Positions 1 through 9,038 of a stretch of 64,000 bases of DNA are shown here, piece after piece. The notes under the pieces were generated by a model. The model worked only from the letters and a program-made list of their open reading frames with translations, ran no database searches and was not told the DNA's origin. Source of the stretch: Pseudomonas sp. GD04091 (GTDB lineage: Bacteria > Pseudomonadota > Gammaproteobacteria > Pseudomonadales > Pseudomonadaceae); NCBI RefSeq assembly GCF_029836165.1, contig NZ_JAOEBG010000007.1, forward strand, positions 1 to 64,000. The letters are read 5' to 3'. The position numbers and the translations under genes were made by a program. The stretch's first letter is position 1; every line of letters begins with the position of its first letter.

Positions 1-87
1 AGCCAAAGCCAAAGCCTGCCAGCGCTCGTTAGCGCATAACTTGCCTGGAAGGGCCTGCCCTGCGCGATACGCTGATGGCCAAGATGC

Positions 88-1077
88 TCAAGCGCGCTCC
101 CCACACAGATCCAGTGCAAACCAATGCTCGGCCGAATCGGCATCCAGCCCCGCGCCCAGCAAGGCGAACAGCTTGCCCAGCGCGGCCTCGCGGGTCATGC
201 CCCCACCACTGACCAGCCCGGTGTCACGCAGACGACTGCCGGCGGCGTAGGTGTCGAACACCACCGACCCTTCCGGACACTGGCTGATGGCGACGATCAG
301 CACGCCAGCCTGGCGGGCGTCATGCAGTACGTCGAGCAGCGCCTGGTCGTCGGACGGCCCGGTGCCGCTGCCATAGCATTCCAGCACCAGGCCTTGGATA
401 CCGCTGTCGAACAGGCCGCGCAGCTGTTCGGCGGCAAGCCCCGGGAACACCGGCATGACCGCCAGCTTGACCGGCTGGCGCTGTTGGCGATAGTCCAGGC
501 GGGCCGGCAGTTCCGGGGCGCGCTCGCCATCACGGTGGCGGGGCAGCACGGTGAAGGCGTCGAATGCCTCGCTGCGCAGTTTCGAGGCCCGGCAGCCATG
601 CAGCAGTTGACCGTGGAAGTACAGCTGCACGCCATCTTCCAGGCCGTTTTCGAACAGGCTCAGGGCTCCGACGAGGTTGGCCCAGGCATCGCTGTCCGGC
701 GCGCCGGCCGGGAGCATGGAGCCGGTCAACAGTACCGGCGCCGGCAGCCCCAGCAGCAGGAATGACAGGGCCGCGGCGCTGTAGGCCAGAGTATCGGTGC
801 CATGCAGCACCAGCACGCCGTCATGGCCGTCACGCTCGACGGCCTCGACGATGGCTTCACGCATCGCCAGCCAGTTGGCCTGTTGCATGTTGGCGCTGTC
901 GATCAGCGGGTTCAGTTCACGCAGCGACCACTGCACCTTGGGTGCATCGCCGCAGGCGGCGAAGTGGTCACGCATGCGCGCTTCGAAGCCGCCGGCGGGC
1001 GCCAGGCCTTCGGCGGTCTGCAGCATGCCGATGGTGCCACCGGTGTAGAGGACGAGAAGATTCCTAACTGCACGCAT
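88..1077 (-). CDS. ansA: L-asparaginase (AnsA-like, type I)
   Basis: Hydrolyses L-asparagine to aspartate and ammonia. The 329-residue protein has both family threonine motifs: TGGTIG at residues 12-17 and HGTDT at 92-96. It has no signal peptide, so it should be cytoplasmic and belong to the AnsA-like branch rather than the periplasmic type II branch. It lies 75 bp downstream of an AGCS amino-acid symporter on the same strand, and the two may be co-transcribed to import and use an amino acid. The family call is firm; glutaminase side activity cannot be judged from sequence. Confidence 0.9.
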   Translation of the reverse strand: MRAVRNLLVLYTGGTIGMLQTAEGLAPAGGFEARMRDHFAACGDAPKVQWSLRELNPLIDSANMQQANWLAMREAIVEAVERDGHDGVLVLHGTDTLAYSAAALSFLLLGLPAPVLLTGSMLPAGAPDSDAWANLVGALSLFENGLEDGVQLYFHGQLLHGCRASKLRSEAFDAFTVLPRHRDGERAPELPARLDYRQQRQPVKLAVMPVFPGLAAEQLRGLFDSGIQGLVLECYGSGTGPSDDQALLDVLHDARQAGVLIVAISQCPEGSVVFDTYAAGSRLRDTGLVSGGGMTREAALGKLFALLGAGLDADSAEHWFALDLCGERA

Positions 1078-1152
1078 GGGAGGATTCCGTAGCGATGTAG
1101 CGAAAGAAGAGGCAGCCGCCCACGAACGGGGCGGCTGGGGCAGGGGAGGATA

Positions 1153-2595
1153 TCAGCGCTGCAGCTGCGCCTGGTCGGCGGCTTTGTCAGCGGCTGTTTC
1201 AGCCTGCGGATTGGCCGGCCAGGCGGCACGGTCCAGGTCCAGGTCGGCGAACTTGCTGGCGTCGAACACCGGCTGCTTGATGCCCGCCTTGCGCTGCTCG
1301 TCGTAGTCGCGCATCACCCGCAGGCCGACCTTGAACAGCAGGGCCAGGGCGATCAGGTTGACGAAGGCCAGGCAGGTCATGGTGATGTCGGCGAAGGCGA
1401 ACACGGTCGACAAGTTCTGTACCGAACCCCAGATCACCAGCGCCAGTACCAGGCCGCGGAAAATCATCAGCACCACGCGGTTGCGGCTGAGGAACTGCAG
1501 GCTGTTCTCGCCCAGGTAGTAGTTGTAGAGGATGCAGGTGAACACGAACAGCGACAGCGCCACGCTGACGAACAGGCGGCCCCAGTCACCGACCACGGCG
1601 GCCAGCGAGTTCTGGGTCAGGACGATGCCGTCACCTTCGAAGCCCGGGGTATAGAAGCCCGACAGCAGGATCAGCAGCGCGGTGCAGGTGCAGATCACGA
1701 AGGTGTCGAGGAACACGCTGAAGGCCTGGACCACGCCCTGCGCGCCCGGGTGCTTCACGGCGGCCACGGCGGCGACGTTCGGCGCGCTGCCCAGGCCGGC
1801 TTCGTTGGCGAACACGCCACGCTTCACGCCCATGACGATGGCGCTGCCGAGCAGGCCGCCAAACGCCGGGTCGAGGCCGAAGGCGCTCTTGAAGATGGTC
1901 TCCAGCATGGCTGGCACGTGTTCGATCTGGGTGCCGATCACGTACAGGGTCACGCCGATGTAGGCCAGGGTCTTGACCGGTACCAGCAGGTCGGACACCG
2001 CAGCGATGCGCTTGATGCCGCCGATGAAGGTGATGGCCAGCAGCACCGCGAGGACGATGCCGGTACGGCTCGGGTCGAAGCCGAAGGCGTTCTGCAGCGA
2101 GTGGGTCACGGTGTACGACTGCACGCCGATGAAGGCGAAGCCGTAGGTGACCAGCAGCAGGATCGAGAACACGATCGCCATGCTTTTCAGCTTCAGGCCG
2201 TGCAGGATGTAGTACGCCGGGCCGCCGCGGTACAGGCCGTCGCCGTCGGCGCGCTTGTAGACCTGGGCCAGGGTGCATTCGAAGAAGCTGCTGGCCATGC
2301 CGACCAGGGCGGTGACCCACATCCAGAACACGGCGCCCGGCCCGCCGAGGGTCACGGCGATACCGACACCGGCGATGTTACCGGCGCCGACGCGGCCGGC
2401 GAGGCTCAGCATCAGGGCCTGGAACGAGCTCAGTTGGCCTGCCTGGCCGCGAAGGGATTCCTTGAAGACACCGAACATGTGGCCGAAGTGGCGGAACTGG
2501 ACGAACCGCGAACGGATGGTGAAGTAACCGCCGAGTCCGACGATCAGCACGATGAGCAGTTTCCCCGAAAGGAAATCGTTGAGTGCTTCGAGCAT
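1153..2595 (-). CDS. Sodium:alanine/glycine symporter (AGCS family)
   Basis: A 480-residue inner-membrane protein with about ten hydrophobic segments, matching the AGCS family that couples Na+ entry to uptake of alanine or glycine. The conserved segment with GRVGAGNIAGVG near the N-terminus and the GVKRGVFANEAGLGSAP stretch mid-protein are typical of the family. I start at the ATG at 2595 (protein begins MLEALNDF) because the upstream in-frame extension lacks family-like sequence and an AGGT motif lies 5' of this ATG. Asparaginase follows on the same strand and a regulator gene diverges on the other side. Confidence 0.88.
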   Translation of the reverse strand: MLEALNDFLSGKLLIVLIVGLGGYFTIRSRFVQFRHFGHMFGVFKESLRGQAGQLSSFQALMLSLAGRVGAGNIAGVGIAVTLGGPGAVFWMWVTALVGMASSFFECTLAQVYKRADGDGLYRGGPAYYILHGLKLKSMAIVFSILLLVTYGFAFIGVQSYTVTHSLQNAFGFDPSRTGIVLAVLLAITFIGGIKRIAAVSDLLVPVKTLAYIGVTLYVIGTQIEHVPAMLETIFKSAFGLDPAFGGLLGSAIVMGVKRGVFANEAGLGSAPNVAAVAAVKHPGAQGVVQAFSVFLDTFVICTCTALLILLSGFYTPGFEGDGIVLTQNSLAAVVGDWGRLFVSVALSLFVFTCILYNYYLGENSLQFLSRNRVVLMIFRGLVLALVIWGSVQNLSTVFAFADITMTCLAFVNLIALALLFKVGLRVMRDYDEQRKAGIKQPVFDASKFADLDLDRAAWPANPQAETAADKAADQAQLQR

Positions 2596-2776
2596 TGGAA
2601 AATGACCTCGATTCTTATTCTTCGCGTGGAAAGACCAGCGGGCGGCAGGCGCTCCGCTATTCATTGGGGGCGCATGGTTGGCCATGACAACTATGGTTAC
2701 AATTTCGCGGGTTGCTCCGTTTTGGTGCGACTTGATGCTAGACTTGCGCCACTCGCATCACCTGGACCCGCGCATC

Positions 2777-3589
2777 ATGGGCGATCATTTCGCTGTCAAC
2801 CTCAAATTGGCCTGTAGCCACTACCGCTCTATCTCCGAGGTTTGCCGGCAGCTGTCGATCAACCGGGCGCAATTCAACAAGTACCTGAGCGGCCAGAGCC
2901 GCCCGACGGCCTACAACCTCAAGCGCATCGGTGACTTCTTCGGTGTGGAGGACTACGAGTTGGGTTTGCCGCCCGAGCAGTTCGCCCGATTGATCGGTGC
3001 GCGCAACCTGGAGCCGCAGGGCGGCCAGCAGGACGACCCGATCAGCGAACTGTTCAAGCCGTTGCACAAGGAGGCGGGCAATCTGGCGCGGTACTGCGGC
3101 TACTACTTCGAATATTCCAACTGCATGTCGGTGCCAGGGTCGATCCTGGTATCGCTGGTGCACCTGTGGGAAGAACGGGGCAGTTTCCTGTTCGAGCGAC
3201 AGGAGCGGCAGGAGCGCAGCACCGGCAACGACCTGCATGCCGAAGTTCGTTGCCGCTATCTGGGCGCGGCGTTCCAGCTGCAGGATCGGGTGTTCCTGAT
3301 CGACTACGAGTCGCTGACCTTCAACGAGATGAGCCAGACCATCCTCATCCCCAGCTTCAAAAGCCGCATCAGCCGGCTCAATGGCCTCAAGACCGGGGTC
3401 TCCAGCGGTGACCGGCGCAACCCGGCCTGCACCCGGGTGGTCTGGGAATACCTGGGCGAGGAGATCAACCGCATCAATGCCTACCGCCAGATCAAACTCT
3501 ATCGCCCGGACGATCCGCGTATCGATGACGACATCCGCGACCGGCTGAGCGCGGGGATGGTCAGCAACGGGCTGTTCGAGATCGAGTGA
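2777..3589 (+). CDS. XRE-type helix-turn-helix transcriptional regulator
   Basis: A 270-residue protein with an N-terminal helix-turn-helix (about residues 8-60; the ISEVCRQLSINRAQFNKYLSG stretch reads as HTH) followed by about 200 residues with no domain I can name. It is divergent from the AGCS symporter gene, so control of the symporter/asparaginase pair is a reasonable inference. The start is uncertain: in-frame ATGs exist at 2678 and 2735, but neither has a good Shine-Dalgarno, and a possible extended -10 (TAGACT, 2739-2744) would place the transcript start downstream of both, favouring 2777. Confidence 0.7.
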   Translation: MGDHFAVNLKLACSHYRSISEVCRQLSINRAQFNKYLSGQSRPTAYNLKRIGDFFGVEDYELGLPPEQFARLIGARNLEPQGGQQDDPISELFKPLHKEAGNLARYCGYYFEYSNCMSVPGSILVSLVHLWEERGSFLFERQERQERSTGNDLHAEVRCRYLGAAFQLQDRVFLIDYESLTFNEMSQTILIPSFKSRISRLNGLKTGVSSGDRRNPACTRVVWEYLGEEINRINAYRQIKLYRPDDPRIDDDIRDRLSAGMVSNGLFEIE

Positions 3590-3617
3590 GCGCCGTCACC
3601 ACCGGGCATGCCGCAGC

Positions 3618-3690
3618 CGCTGTGGGAGATTTGCGCCGGTGCCATGCACCGCGCTGCCTGCTTCGCGGGTAAACCCGCTCCCACAGGGAC
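3618..3690. repeat. REP palindrome pair
   Basis: The right copy at 3661-3688 carries the CGCGGGTAAACCCGCTCCCAC core of the P. putida REP family. A partial inverted copy (CTGTGGGAG) lies at 3619-3627. It sits between the convergent ends of the XRE regulator and the hydrolase gene, a typical extragenic REP location. Confidence 0.7.
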
Positions 3691-3702
3691 TGCCTCAAGA
3701 CG

Positions 3703-4542
3703 TCAATCGAGAATGAACGCCGCCACGGTCTCGGCGACCTGGTCCGCCACCTCCGGCCTGTCGCGCAGGTGCGCGGCGATGCCATGGTCGCAGTCGGTCA
3801 GCATCAGGCACTCGACGTGGGGAGCGGGTACCGAGCGCAGCAAGGTGTGGGTCACTTCCTCGGGAATCGGGCTGTAACGCGTCACTCCCGCCAGGTTTCG
3901 TGTGCCCGCCGAGGTGCCGGGGCCCTGGCCGTGGACCTTGGAGTTGAGCCCGTCGTACTCACCGACCACCAGCAGCACCCGCCCTTGGAACTGCTGCAGG
4001 AACGCATAGCTGTCGCAGTCGAGAAAGGCAAAAGGCTTGCGGATCGCTTCGCTGAACGCCGGACCGAACGGCGCGGCATGGGCCGCATCGGGGTAGACCG
4101 CCGGACAGATCAGCACCAGCTTGCGTACCTGTGGTCGCTGGGCCGCCAGCTTGAGGGCGATGGCGCCGCCCAGGCTATGGCCGATCAAGGTGTCGCTGCG
4201 GCTGTCGAGGTGTTGGTGGAAACGCAGGGCTTCCTGCAGGTTGCTGGCCAGCGATGCGTCCTTCGCCCCCGGTTCGCTCGCCCGGCTGTGCCCGGAGAGG
4301 TTGCCGGTCAGCGAGCCGATTCCCCGTTGTTGCAGGCGGTACAGCAGTGGGTTGAGCCGCGTGAAGTCCGACCGGGCGCCGCCAACGACGAAGACCGGTG
4401 CCGAGCGCTCGGTGTGCGCCAGCAGCAGGCGGGCCTGCTGGCGATAACCGTCGAAGCGTTCTTCGATGAATCGCTCCGCGCCGGGCGCGGGTTCGTCGTA
4501 TTGCCAGAGGGCACGTGGTGCAGCGCTCGGCTCGAGGTCCAT
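3703..4542 (-). CDS. Alpha/beta hydrolase, last gene of an oxygenase/exporter operon
   Basis: A 279-residue alpha/beta-hydrolase. The nucleophile elbow GHSLGG puts the catalytic serine at residue 123; likely partners are Asp197 (GEYDG) and His253 (CDHG). There is no signal peptide, so it is cytoplasmic. It is third in a minus-strand operon after a clavaminate-synthase-like oxygenase and a TauE/SafE permease, 9 bp from the latter, which suggests it processes the same unknown small molecule. Esterase, thioesterase or peptidase activity cannot be told apart from sequence. Confidence 0.75.
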   Translation of the reverse strand: MDLEPSAAPRALWQYDEPAPGAERFIEERFDGYRQQARLLLAHTERSAPVFVVGGARSDFTRLNPLLYRLQQRGIGSLTGNLSGHSRASEPGAKDASLASNLQEALRFHQHLDSRSDTLIGHSLGGAIALKLAAQRPQVRKLVLICPAVYPDAAHAAPFGPAFSEAIRKPFAFLDCDSYAFLQQFQGRVLLVVGEYDGLNSKVHGQGPGTSAGTRNLAGVTRYSPIPEEVTHTLLRSVPAPHVECLMLTDCDHGIAAHLRDRPEVADQVAETVAAFILD

Positions 4543-4551
4543 CTCCTGCTC

Positions 4552-5361
4552 CTATGAGAATTGCGTGTTCAGCCATTCGATGATGGGATTGCCGGGTGTG
4601 CTCAGCAGCTTCAGCGCCATGATGCAGCAGACGCAGACTACCAGCGGCCTGATCAGACGTGGGCCGAAACGCACGGCACAGCGCGCGCCCAGCTGGGCAC
4701 CGACGAACGCCGCTGCGGCCATCGCCAGGGCCAGTGGCCAGATGATCGCCCCGCCCAGCGTGAACACCGACAACGCCCCCAGGTTGCAGGCCGCGTTCAG
4801 TAGCTTGCTGCTGCACACCGCGCGCATCAAGTGTTGGCCAAGCAGGAGCACGCAGGCAAGCATGAAGAAAGACCCGACGCCAGGGCCGAACACCCCGTCG
4901 TAGAAGCCGATCAGCGGTGCAACGCCGAGGCAGAACAGGCTGAGGGACACCTTCGCTTGGCGTTGCTGCTCCTGGAGTTTCGGGCTGAATGCGAACCAGG
5001 CCGCGACGAGTATCAGCAGCACCGGCACGCAGGCCTGGAGCAGGGACTGCGAAACCAGGCTCACCGACAACGCCCCCAGCGCACCGCCGATGAACGCCAT
5101 GAGCGCCATGGGCAGGCCGCTTTGCCAATCGATCATGCCCTTGCGGGCAAAGGCGACGGTGGCGGAAACCGTGGCCGAGGCGGCCTGGAACTTGTTGCTG
5201 GCGATGGCCGCCAGCGGATCGATACCGACGATGAACAGCATGGGCAGGGTGAGCAGGCCGCCACCTCCGGCAATCGCGTCGAAGAAGCCGGCCAGCAACG
5301 CCACTGCGGCGAGCAGCAGCAGAAGTTCGAGATCAAGGGCATGGGGCAAGGTTTCCAGCAC
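4552..5361 (-). CDS. TauE/SafE-family membrane transporter
   Basis: A 269-residue polytopic inner-membrane protein with two similar halves, each carrying a glycine-rich GGGGLLTLP or GVFGPGVGSFF type motif characteristic of TauE/SafE (DUF81) anion permeases. Members of this family move sulfite, sulfoacetate or other small organic anions. It lies 16 bp downstream of the oxygenase gene and 9 bp upstream of the hydrolase gene, so it is probably translated from the same mRNA and may export or import the pathway product. The substrate is unknown. Confidence 0.82.
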   Translation of the reverse strand: MLETLPHALDLELLLLLAAVALLAGFFDAIAGGGGLLTLPMLFIVGIDPLAAIASNKFQAASATVSATVAFARKGMIDWQSGLPMALMAFIGGALGALSVSLVSQSLLQACVPVLLILVAAWFAFSPKLQEQQRQAKVSLSLFCLGVAPLIGFYDGVFGPGVGSFFMLACVLLLGQHLMRAVCSSKLLNAACNLGALSVFTLGGAIIWPLALAMAAAAFVGAQLGARCAVRFGPRLIRPLVVCVCCIMALKLLSTPGNPIIEWLNTQFS

Positions 5362-5377
5362 GGTCGAAAGCTCCTGG

Positions 5378-6418
5378 TCAGCCGCGAACGAGCAGCGGGT
5401 CGTCGCTGATCACCAACGGACGGGCGAAGGGGGAGTAGGCGAACAGACGCACCAACAGACGGCGGTTGTCCTGGACCGTGTCGCGACCGTGCAAGGCCCG
5501 GCAGTTGTTGATCAGCAGGGCGTTGCCGGCATCCAGCACGAACGCCATGGGCCGGGCTGAGCCGAGCAGGTTCTGGAAGGCATCGAACGCGCGTGCAGCG
5601 GCCTCGCTGGCGTCGTCGTTGACTGAGAACCGGTAGGCGTTGTAGCGCATGCTGAAGCCGCCGTTGGGGTCGAACTGCAGCATCGAGGTGGCCTTGCCTG
5701 CCGCTCCCTGGCCCTGCACGAAGCATTCGCTGCGGCTGAAATCGAACGATGGCGATGTCAGCGCCAGAGCATGCAGGCCTCCCAACTGCTCGATGATGGG
5801 CGGCAGGGGAAACACCCGGGTCGGCTCCCTTGCCGGGTTCCAGCGGGCCGTAAGGATCAGCGCGGAAGGGGCGGGTGAGTGGCCATGGCAGGCCTGCACC
5901 GAACAGTTGTAGGGCGCTTCGGTGTGCGGGCCCAGGTGAAGCCCGGAGTGGGAGCTGAGTTCCACGGGTGCCAGGCGGTTTTCGCCGGTGCACGGGGTAT
6001 GGCCGCCGCCTTTGAAATTGGCGACCAGGCGGACGAGCTTGCCGTCATTGTCGATATCGAAGGCGAACGCACGATAGTGGGCAAGTTCCAGCAACAGCTG
6101 GTTGCGCGAGGCGAGGTAGAGGCAGTCGGCGTCCTGTTCGAGCGCTGCCAGGGCGGGCAGGCGTTCGGGCGGCGGATCATTCGGCGCCTGCATCTGCGAG
6201 AACAGCAGCACCGAGAGGTTGCCCTGGGCGAATCGTCGCAGCGTCGATTGCTGGGCAAGCGTCAGGCCGGCCGTGAGCCGTTCGGCGTGGGCATGCGCCT
6301 GCCGCGCCGCCCCCCGGGCCTGGGGACCACCCAGCTCGGCGAGGGCCTGGCTGGCATCGGCCAGCGCTTGGGCCTGGGAGGGGGTGAATTGCACGCAAGC
6401 GACTTCCTGGTCGTTCAT
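5378..6418 (-). CDS. TauD/TfdA-type Fe(II)/2-oxoglutarate oxygenase, clavaminate-synthase-like
   Basis: A 346-residue non-haem iron oxygenase. His165 and Glu167 (GPHTEAPY) plus a distal His310 (RALHGRD) form the expected facial triad, with Arg324 (LLVRLF) placed to bind 2-oxoglutarate. HxE rather than HxD is the variant seen in clavaminate synthase and the amino-acid hydroxylases of that clade, so the substrate is more likely an amino acid or peptide than taurine. It is the first gene of a three-gene operon with a TauE/SafE permease and a hydrolase. The reaction is inferred, not known. Confidence 0.8.
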   Translation of the reverse strand: MNDQEVACVQFTPSQAQALADASQALAELGGPQARGAARQAHAHAERLTAGLTLAQQSTLRRFAQGNLSVLLFSQMQAPNDPPPERLPALAALEQDADCLYLASRNQLLLELAHYRAFAFDIDNDGKLVRLVANFKGGGHTPCTGENRLAPVELSSHSGLHLGPHTEAPYNCSVQACHGHSPAPSALILTARWNPAREPTRVFPLPPIIEQLGGLHALALTSPSFDFSRSECFVQGQGAAGKATSMLQFDPNGGFSMRYNAYRFSVNDDASEAAARAFDAFQNLLGSARPMAFVLDAGNALLINNCRALHGRDTVQDNRRLLVRLFAYSPFARPLVISDDPLLVRG

Positions 6419-6689
6419 CTGACTCTATCCTTGTCGTTAGGGTTGTCCTGGCACGCCTTGCCCGAGACATCGGGCGAGGGGCAAGGCGGCAATTGGACCT
6501 ATCGCACGGGCAAATCGAAAGTCAGATTATTCCTTGTCTTTGATCAGTCATTTCCTGGTCGGCGGGGCGACGGGATCTTGCGTCGATATGCGTAAAAAAC
6601 AGCTGTGCTTGGCCCAGGTTGGACTTCCCCCTGCGGAAACCGCAAAATGGCCGCTTTCCTCCATCGATCTGACCGGACCTGTTGACTCT

Positions 6690-7574
6690 ATGCGTATGCG
6701 CCTGATGCTGTTGGGTGGTGGCAATGCCCTCGGGCAAGCGCTGATTCGCCTTGGGGCCGAGGAAGACATCGCTTTCCTGGCGCCGCGTCCGCCGGAGGAC
6801 GGCTGGGACCCGGCCAGCCTGACCCTGCTGCTCGACGAGCACCGCCCCGATGCGGTGGTCAACCTGGCCTATTACTTCGACTGGTTCCAGGCCGAGTCGG
6901 TCAGCGAAAAGCGCCTGGCCCAGCAGGAGCGTGCGGTGGAGCGGCTCGCCGAGTTGTGCCAGCACCACGAAATCATCCTCGTGCAGCCGTCCAGCTACCG
7001 CGTGTTCGACGGTTCGCGTGCCACGGCCTACAGCGAGAAGGACGAGCCCGTGCCGCTCGGCTTGCGTGGCCAGGCGTTGTGGCGCATCGAGCAGAGCGTG
7101 CGCGCCACCTGCCCGCACCATGTGCTGCTGCGCTTTGGCTGGCTGCTGGACGAGAGCGTCGATGGCGCGCTCGGGCGCTTCCTGACCCGCGCCGAGCAAC
7201 CTCAGGAGCTGTTGCTGGCCGATGACCGGCGTGGCAACCCGACGCCGGTGGACGACGCCGCCCGGGTCATCCTCTCGGTGCTCAAGCAGCTCGACTGCAA
7301 GGCGCCGCTGTGGGGCACCTATCATTACGCCGGCAACGAGGCCACCACGCCGCTGGCGCTGGGCCAGGCGATCCTCGCCGAAGCCACGCAGTGGCGCCAG
7401 CTGGCCGTGCAGGCGCCGACCGCCCAGGCCCATGCCGCGCGGCCGGATGCCAGCGAAGAACCGCAGCATGCGGTGCTGGCCTGCAAGAAGATCCTTCACA
7501 CCTTCGGCATCAAGCCGCGTGCCTGGCGCGCCGGCTTGCCGCCCCTACTGGACCGTTTCTACCGACATGGCTGA
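6690..7574 (+). CDS. RmlD-like sugar-nucleotide-binding protein with degenerate active site
   Basis: A 294-residue Rossmann protein related to dTDP-4-dehydrorhamnose reductase. The nucleotide-binding loop is GGGNALG (residues 9-15) and the SSYRVFDG segment (101-108) matches RmlD STDYVFDG. Where RmlD has the catalytic YGxSK, this protein has RGQAL (126-130), so both the catalytic Tyr and Lys are absent. It overlaps the following epimerase gene by 8 nt (ATGGCTGA), a sign of coupled translation. It may act as a non-catalytic partner or use another chemistry. The ATG at 6690 is chosen because the protein then begins directly with the Rossmann strand. Confidence 0.75.
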   Translation: MRMRLMLLGGGNALGQALIRLGAEEDIAFLAPRPPEDGWDPASLTLLLDEHRPDAVVNLAYYFDWFQAESVSEKRLAQQERAVERLAELCQHHEIILVQPSSYRVFDGSRATAYSEKDEPVPLGLRGQALWRIEQSVRATCPHHVLLRFGWLLDESVDGALGRFLTRAEQPQELLLADDRRGNPTPVDDAARVILSVLKQLDCKAPLWGTYHYAGNEATTPLALGQAILAEATQWRQLAVQAPTAQAHAARPDASEEPQHAVLACKKILHTFGIKPRAWRAGLPPLLDRFYRHG

Positions 7575-8499
7575 CGCCCCCATCCTGATCACCGGCGGTG
7601 CCGGCTTCATTGGCTCGCACCTGTGCGACGCGTTGCTGGAGAAAGGCTACGCGGTGCGTATCCTCGACGACCTGTCGACCGGCAAGCGTGACAACCTGCA
7701 GCTTGGCCACCCCCGCCTGGAGCTGCTCGAAGGCGATGTCGCCGACGCGGCGCTGGTGGCGCGTGCCGCCGCAGGTTGCCAGGCGGTCGTGCACCTGGCC
7801 GCGGTGGCCTCGGTGCAGGCATCGGTGGAAGATCCGGTGAAGACCCACCAGAGCAACTTCATCGGCACCCTCAATGTCTGCGAGGCGATGCGCCTCAATG
7901 GCATCCGTCGCGTGCTGTTCGCCTCCAGCGCGGCGGTGTACGGCAACAACGGCGAGGGACAGTCGATCACCGAGGACACGCTCAAGGCACCGTTGACCCC
8001 CTATGCGGTGGACAAGCTCGCCAGCGAGCAGTACCTGGATTTCTACCGTCGCCAGCATGACCTGGAACCGGTGGTGTTCCGCTTCTTCAACATCTTCGGG
8101 CCACGCCAGGATCCCTCCTCGCCGTATTCGGGGGTGATCAGCATCTTCTGCGAGCGCGCCACCCGGGGTACGCCGATCACCGTGTTCGGCGATGGAGAGC
8201 AGACTCGCGACTTCCTGTTCGTCGGCGATCTGGTCCAGGTCATGGTGCAGGCGCTCGAGCAGCCGACGGTGGAAGAGGGCGCAGTGAATATCGGCCTGAA
8301 CCAGGCGACTTCGTTGAACCAGTTGCTCAAGGCACTGGAGCAGGTGGTAGGCGGTTTGCCGGCGGTCAGCTACGGCCAGGCCCGTTCGGGAGATATCCGC
8401 CATTCACGGGCGGACAATTCGCGCTTGCTGGCGCGTTTCGATTTCCCTGAGCCGACACCCTTCGTCGAAGGGCTGGCGCGGCTGCTCGGCAAGGCTTGA
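7567..8499 (+). CDS. NAD-dependent nucleotide-sugar epimerase/dehydratase (GalE/WbpP-like)
   Basis: A 310-residue extended SDR. GGAGFIGSH (residues 10-18) binds NAD, SS at 120-121 and Tyr146xxxLys150 (YAVDK) form an intact catalytic set, and the FFNIFGPRQ and RDFLFVGD segments are typical of UDP-sugar 4-epimerases. It should interconvert or dehydrate a UDP- or dTDP-sugar for a surface polysaccharide. It starts inside the end of the RmlD-like gene, so the two products probably act together. There is no glycosyltransferase nearby, so the final glycan is unknown. Confidence 0.85.
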   Translation: MADAPILITGGAGFIGSHLCDALLEKGYAVRILDDLSTGKRDNLQLGHPRLELLEGDVADAALVARAAAGCQAVVHLAAVASVQASVEDPVKTHQSNFIGTLNVCEAMRLNGIRRVLFASSAAVYGNNGEGQSITEDTLKAPLTPYAVDKLASEQYLDFYRRQHDLEPVVFRFFNIFGPRQDPSSPYSGVISIFCERATRGTPITVFGDGEQTRDFLFVGDLVQVMVQALEQPTVEEGAVNIGLNQATSLNQLLKALEQVVGGLPAVSYGQARSGDIRHSRADNSRLLARFDFPEPTPFVEGLARLLGKA

Positions 8500-8507
8500 A
8501 TCCACTT

Positions 8508-8569
8508 CGCGGGTCAAGCCCGCTCCCACCGGATCAACCTGGTCCTTGTGGGAGCGGGCTTGACCCGCG
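8508..8569. repeat. REP inverted pair (REPIN)
   Basis: Two perfectly complementary 22-nt arms (8508-8529 and 8548-8569) with core CGCGGGTCAAGCCCGCTCCCAC, separated by 18 nt. It lies between the convergent epimerase and HxlR-type regulator genes and may also serve as a bidirectional transcription stop. Confidence 0.85.
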
Positions 8570-8575
8570 ATGACG

Positions 8576-9016
8576 TCACGAATGCCGGACCACACGCCGT
8601 CGGCAATCCTCCGGCCCCACCACTCGTCCATCCCGGGCCCGCACCTGCAGCGTCTCCAGCCCCTGGCCGCGATCATCGACCAACTGCGAGCGTGACTCCC
8701 CCGCCGTAAACAGGTAACGCTCCCCCCACTGGCGCAAGCCGATCACCAGCGGAAACACCGAGCGGCCCTTTTCCGTCAGCACATATTCCTTGTAGGCACT
8801 GCCATCGGATGCAGGCCGCTGTGCCAGCAGGCCGGCCTCCACCAGCAGCTTCAGGCGCGCGGCGAGGATGTTCTTCGCCAGGCCCAGGTTCCGCTGGAAC
8901 TCGCTGAAACGACACAGGCCATCGAAGGCATCGCGCAGGATCATCAGTGCCCACCGGTCCCCGAGCACTTCCAGTGCGCGGGCCACGGGGCATTGCTGGT
9001 TGTTTTCGTCGAGCAT
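8576..9016 (-). CDS. HxlR-family transcriptional regulator
   Basis: A 146-residue winged-helix protein of the HxlR type: Cys9 at the N-terminus (QQCPVARAL), then GDRWALMILRDA, FSEFQRNLGLAKNILAARLKLL and YVLTEKG segments that define the family. The ATG at 9016 is chosen because the typical HxlR N-terminus begins there. It is divergent from an MFS efflux gene, and two matching palindromes lie in the 102-bp shared promoter region, so it likely represses the transporter and itself. Cys9 could make it redox or electrophile responsive, as in other HxlR proteins; this is inference. Confidence 0.88.
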   Translation of the reverse strand: MLDENNQQCPVARALEVLGDRWALMILRDAFDGLCRFSEFQRNLGLAKNILAARLKLLVEAGLLAQRPASDGSAYKEYVLTEKGRSVFPLVIGLRQWGERYLFTAGESRSQLVDDRGQGLETLQVRARDGRVVGPEDCRRRVVRHS

Positions 9017-9038
9017 GGCGCATTCCCTGAAGCGAGTC

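Noticed and set aside
6449..6461. TGGCACGCCTTGC, resembling a sigma-54 promoter
   Set aside because: The GG and GC dinucleotides are 8 bp apart instead of 10, so the geometry is wrong.
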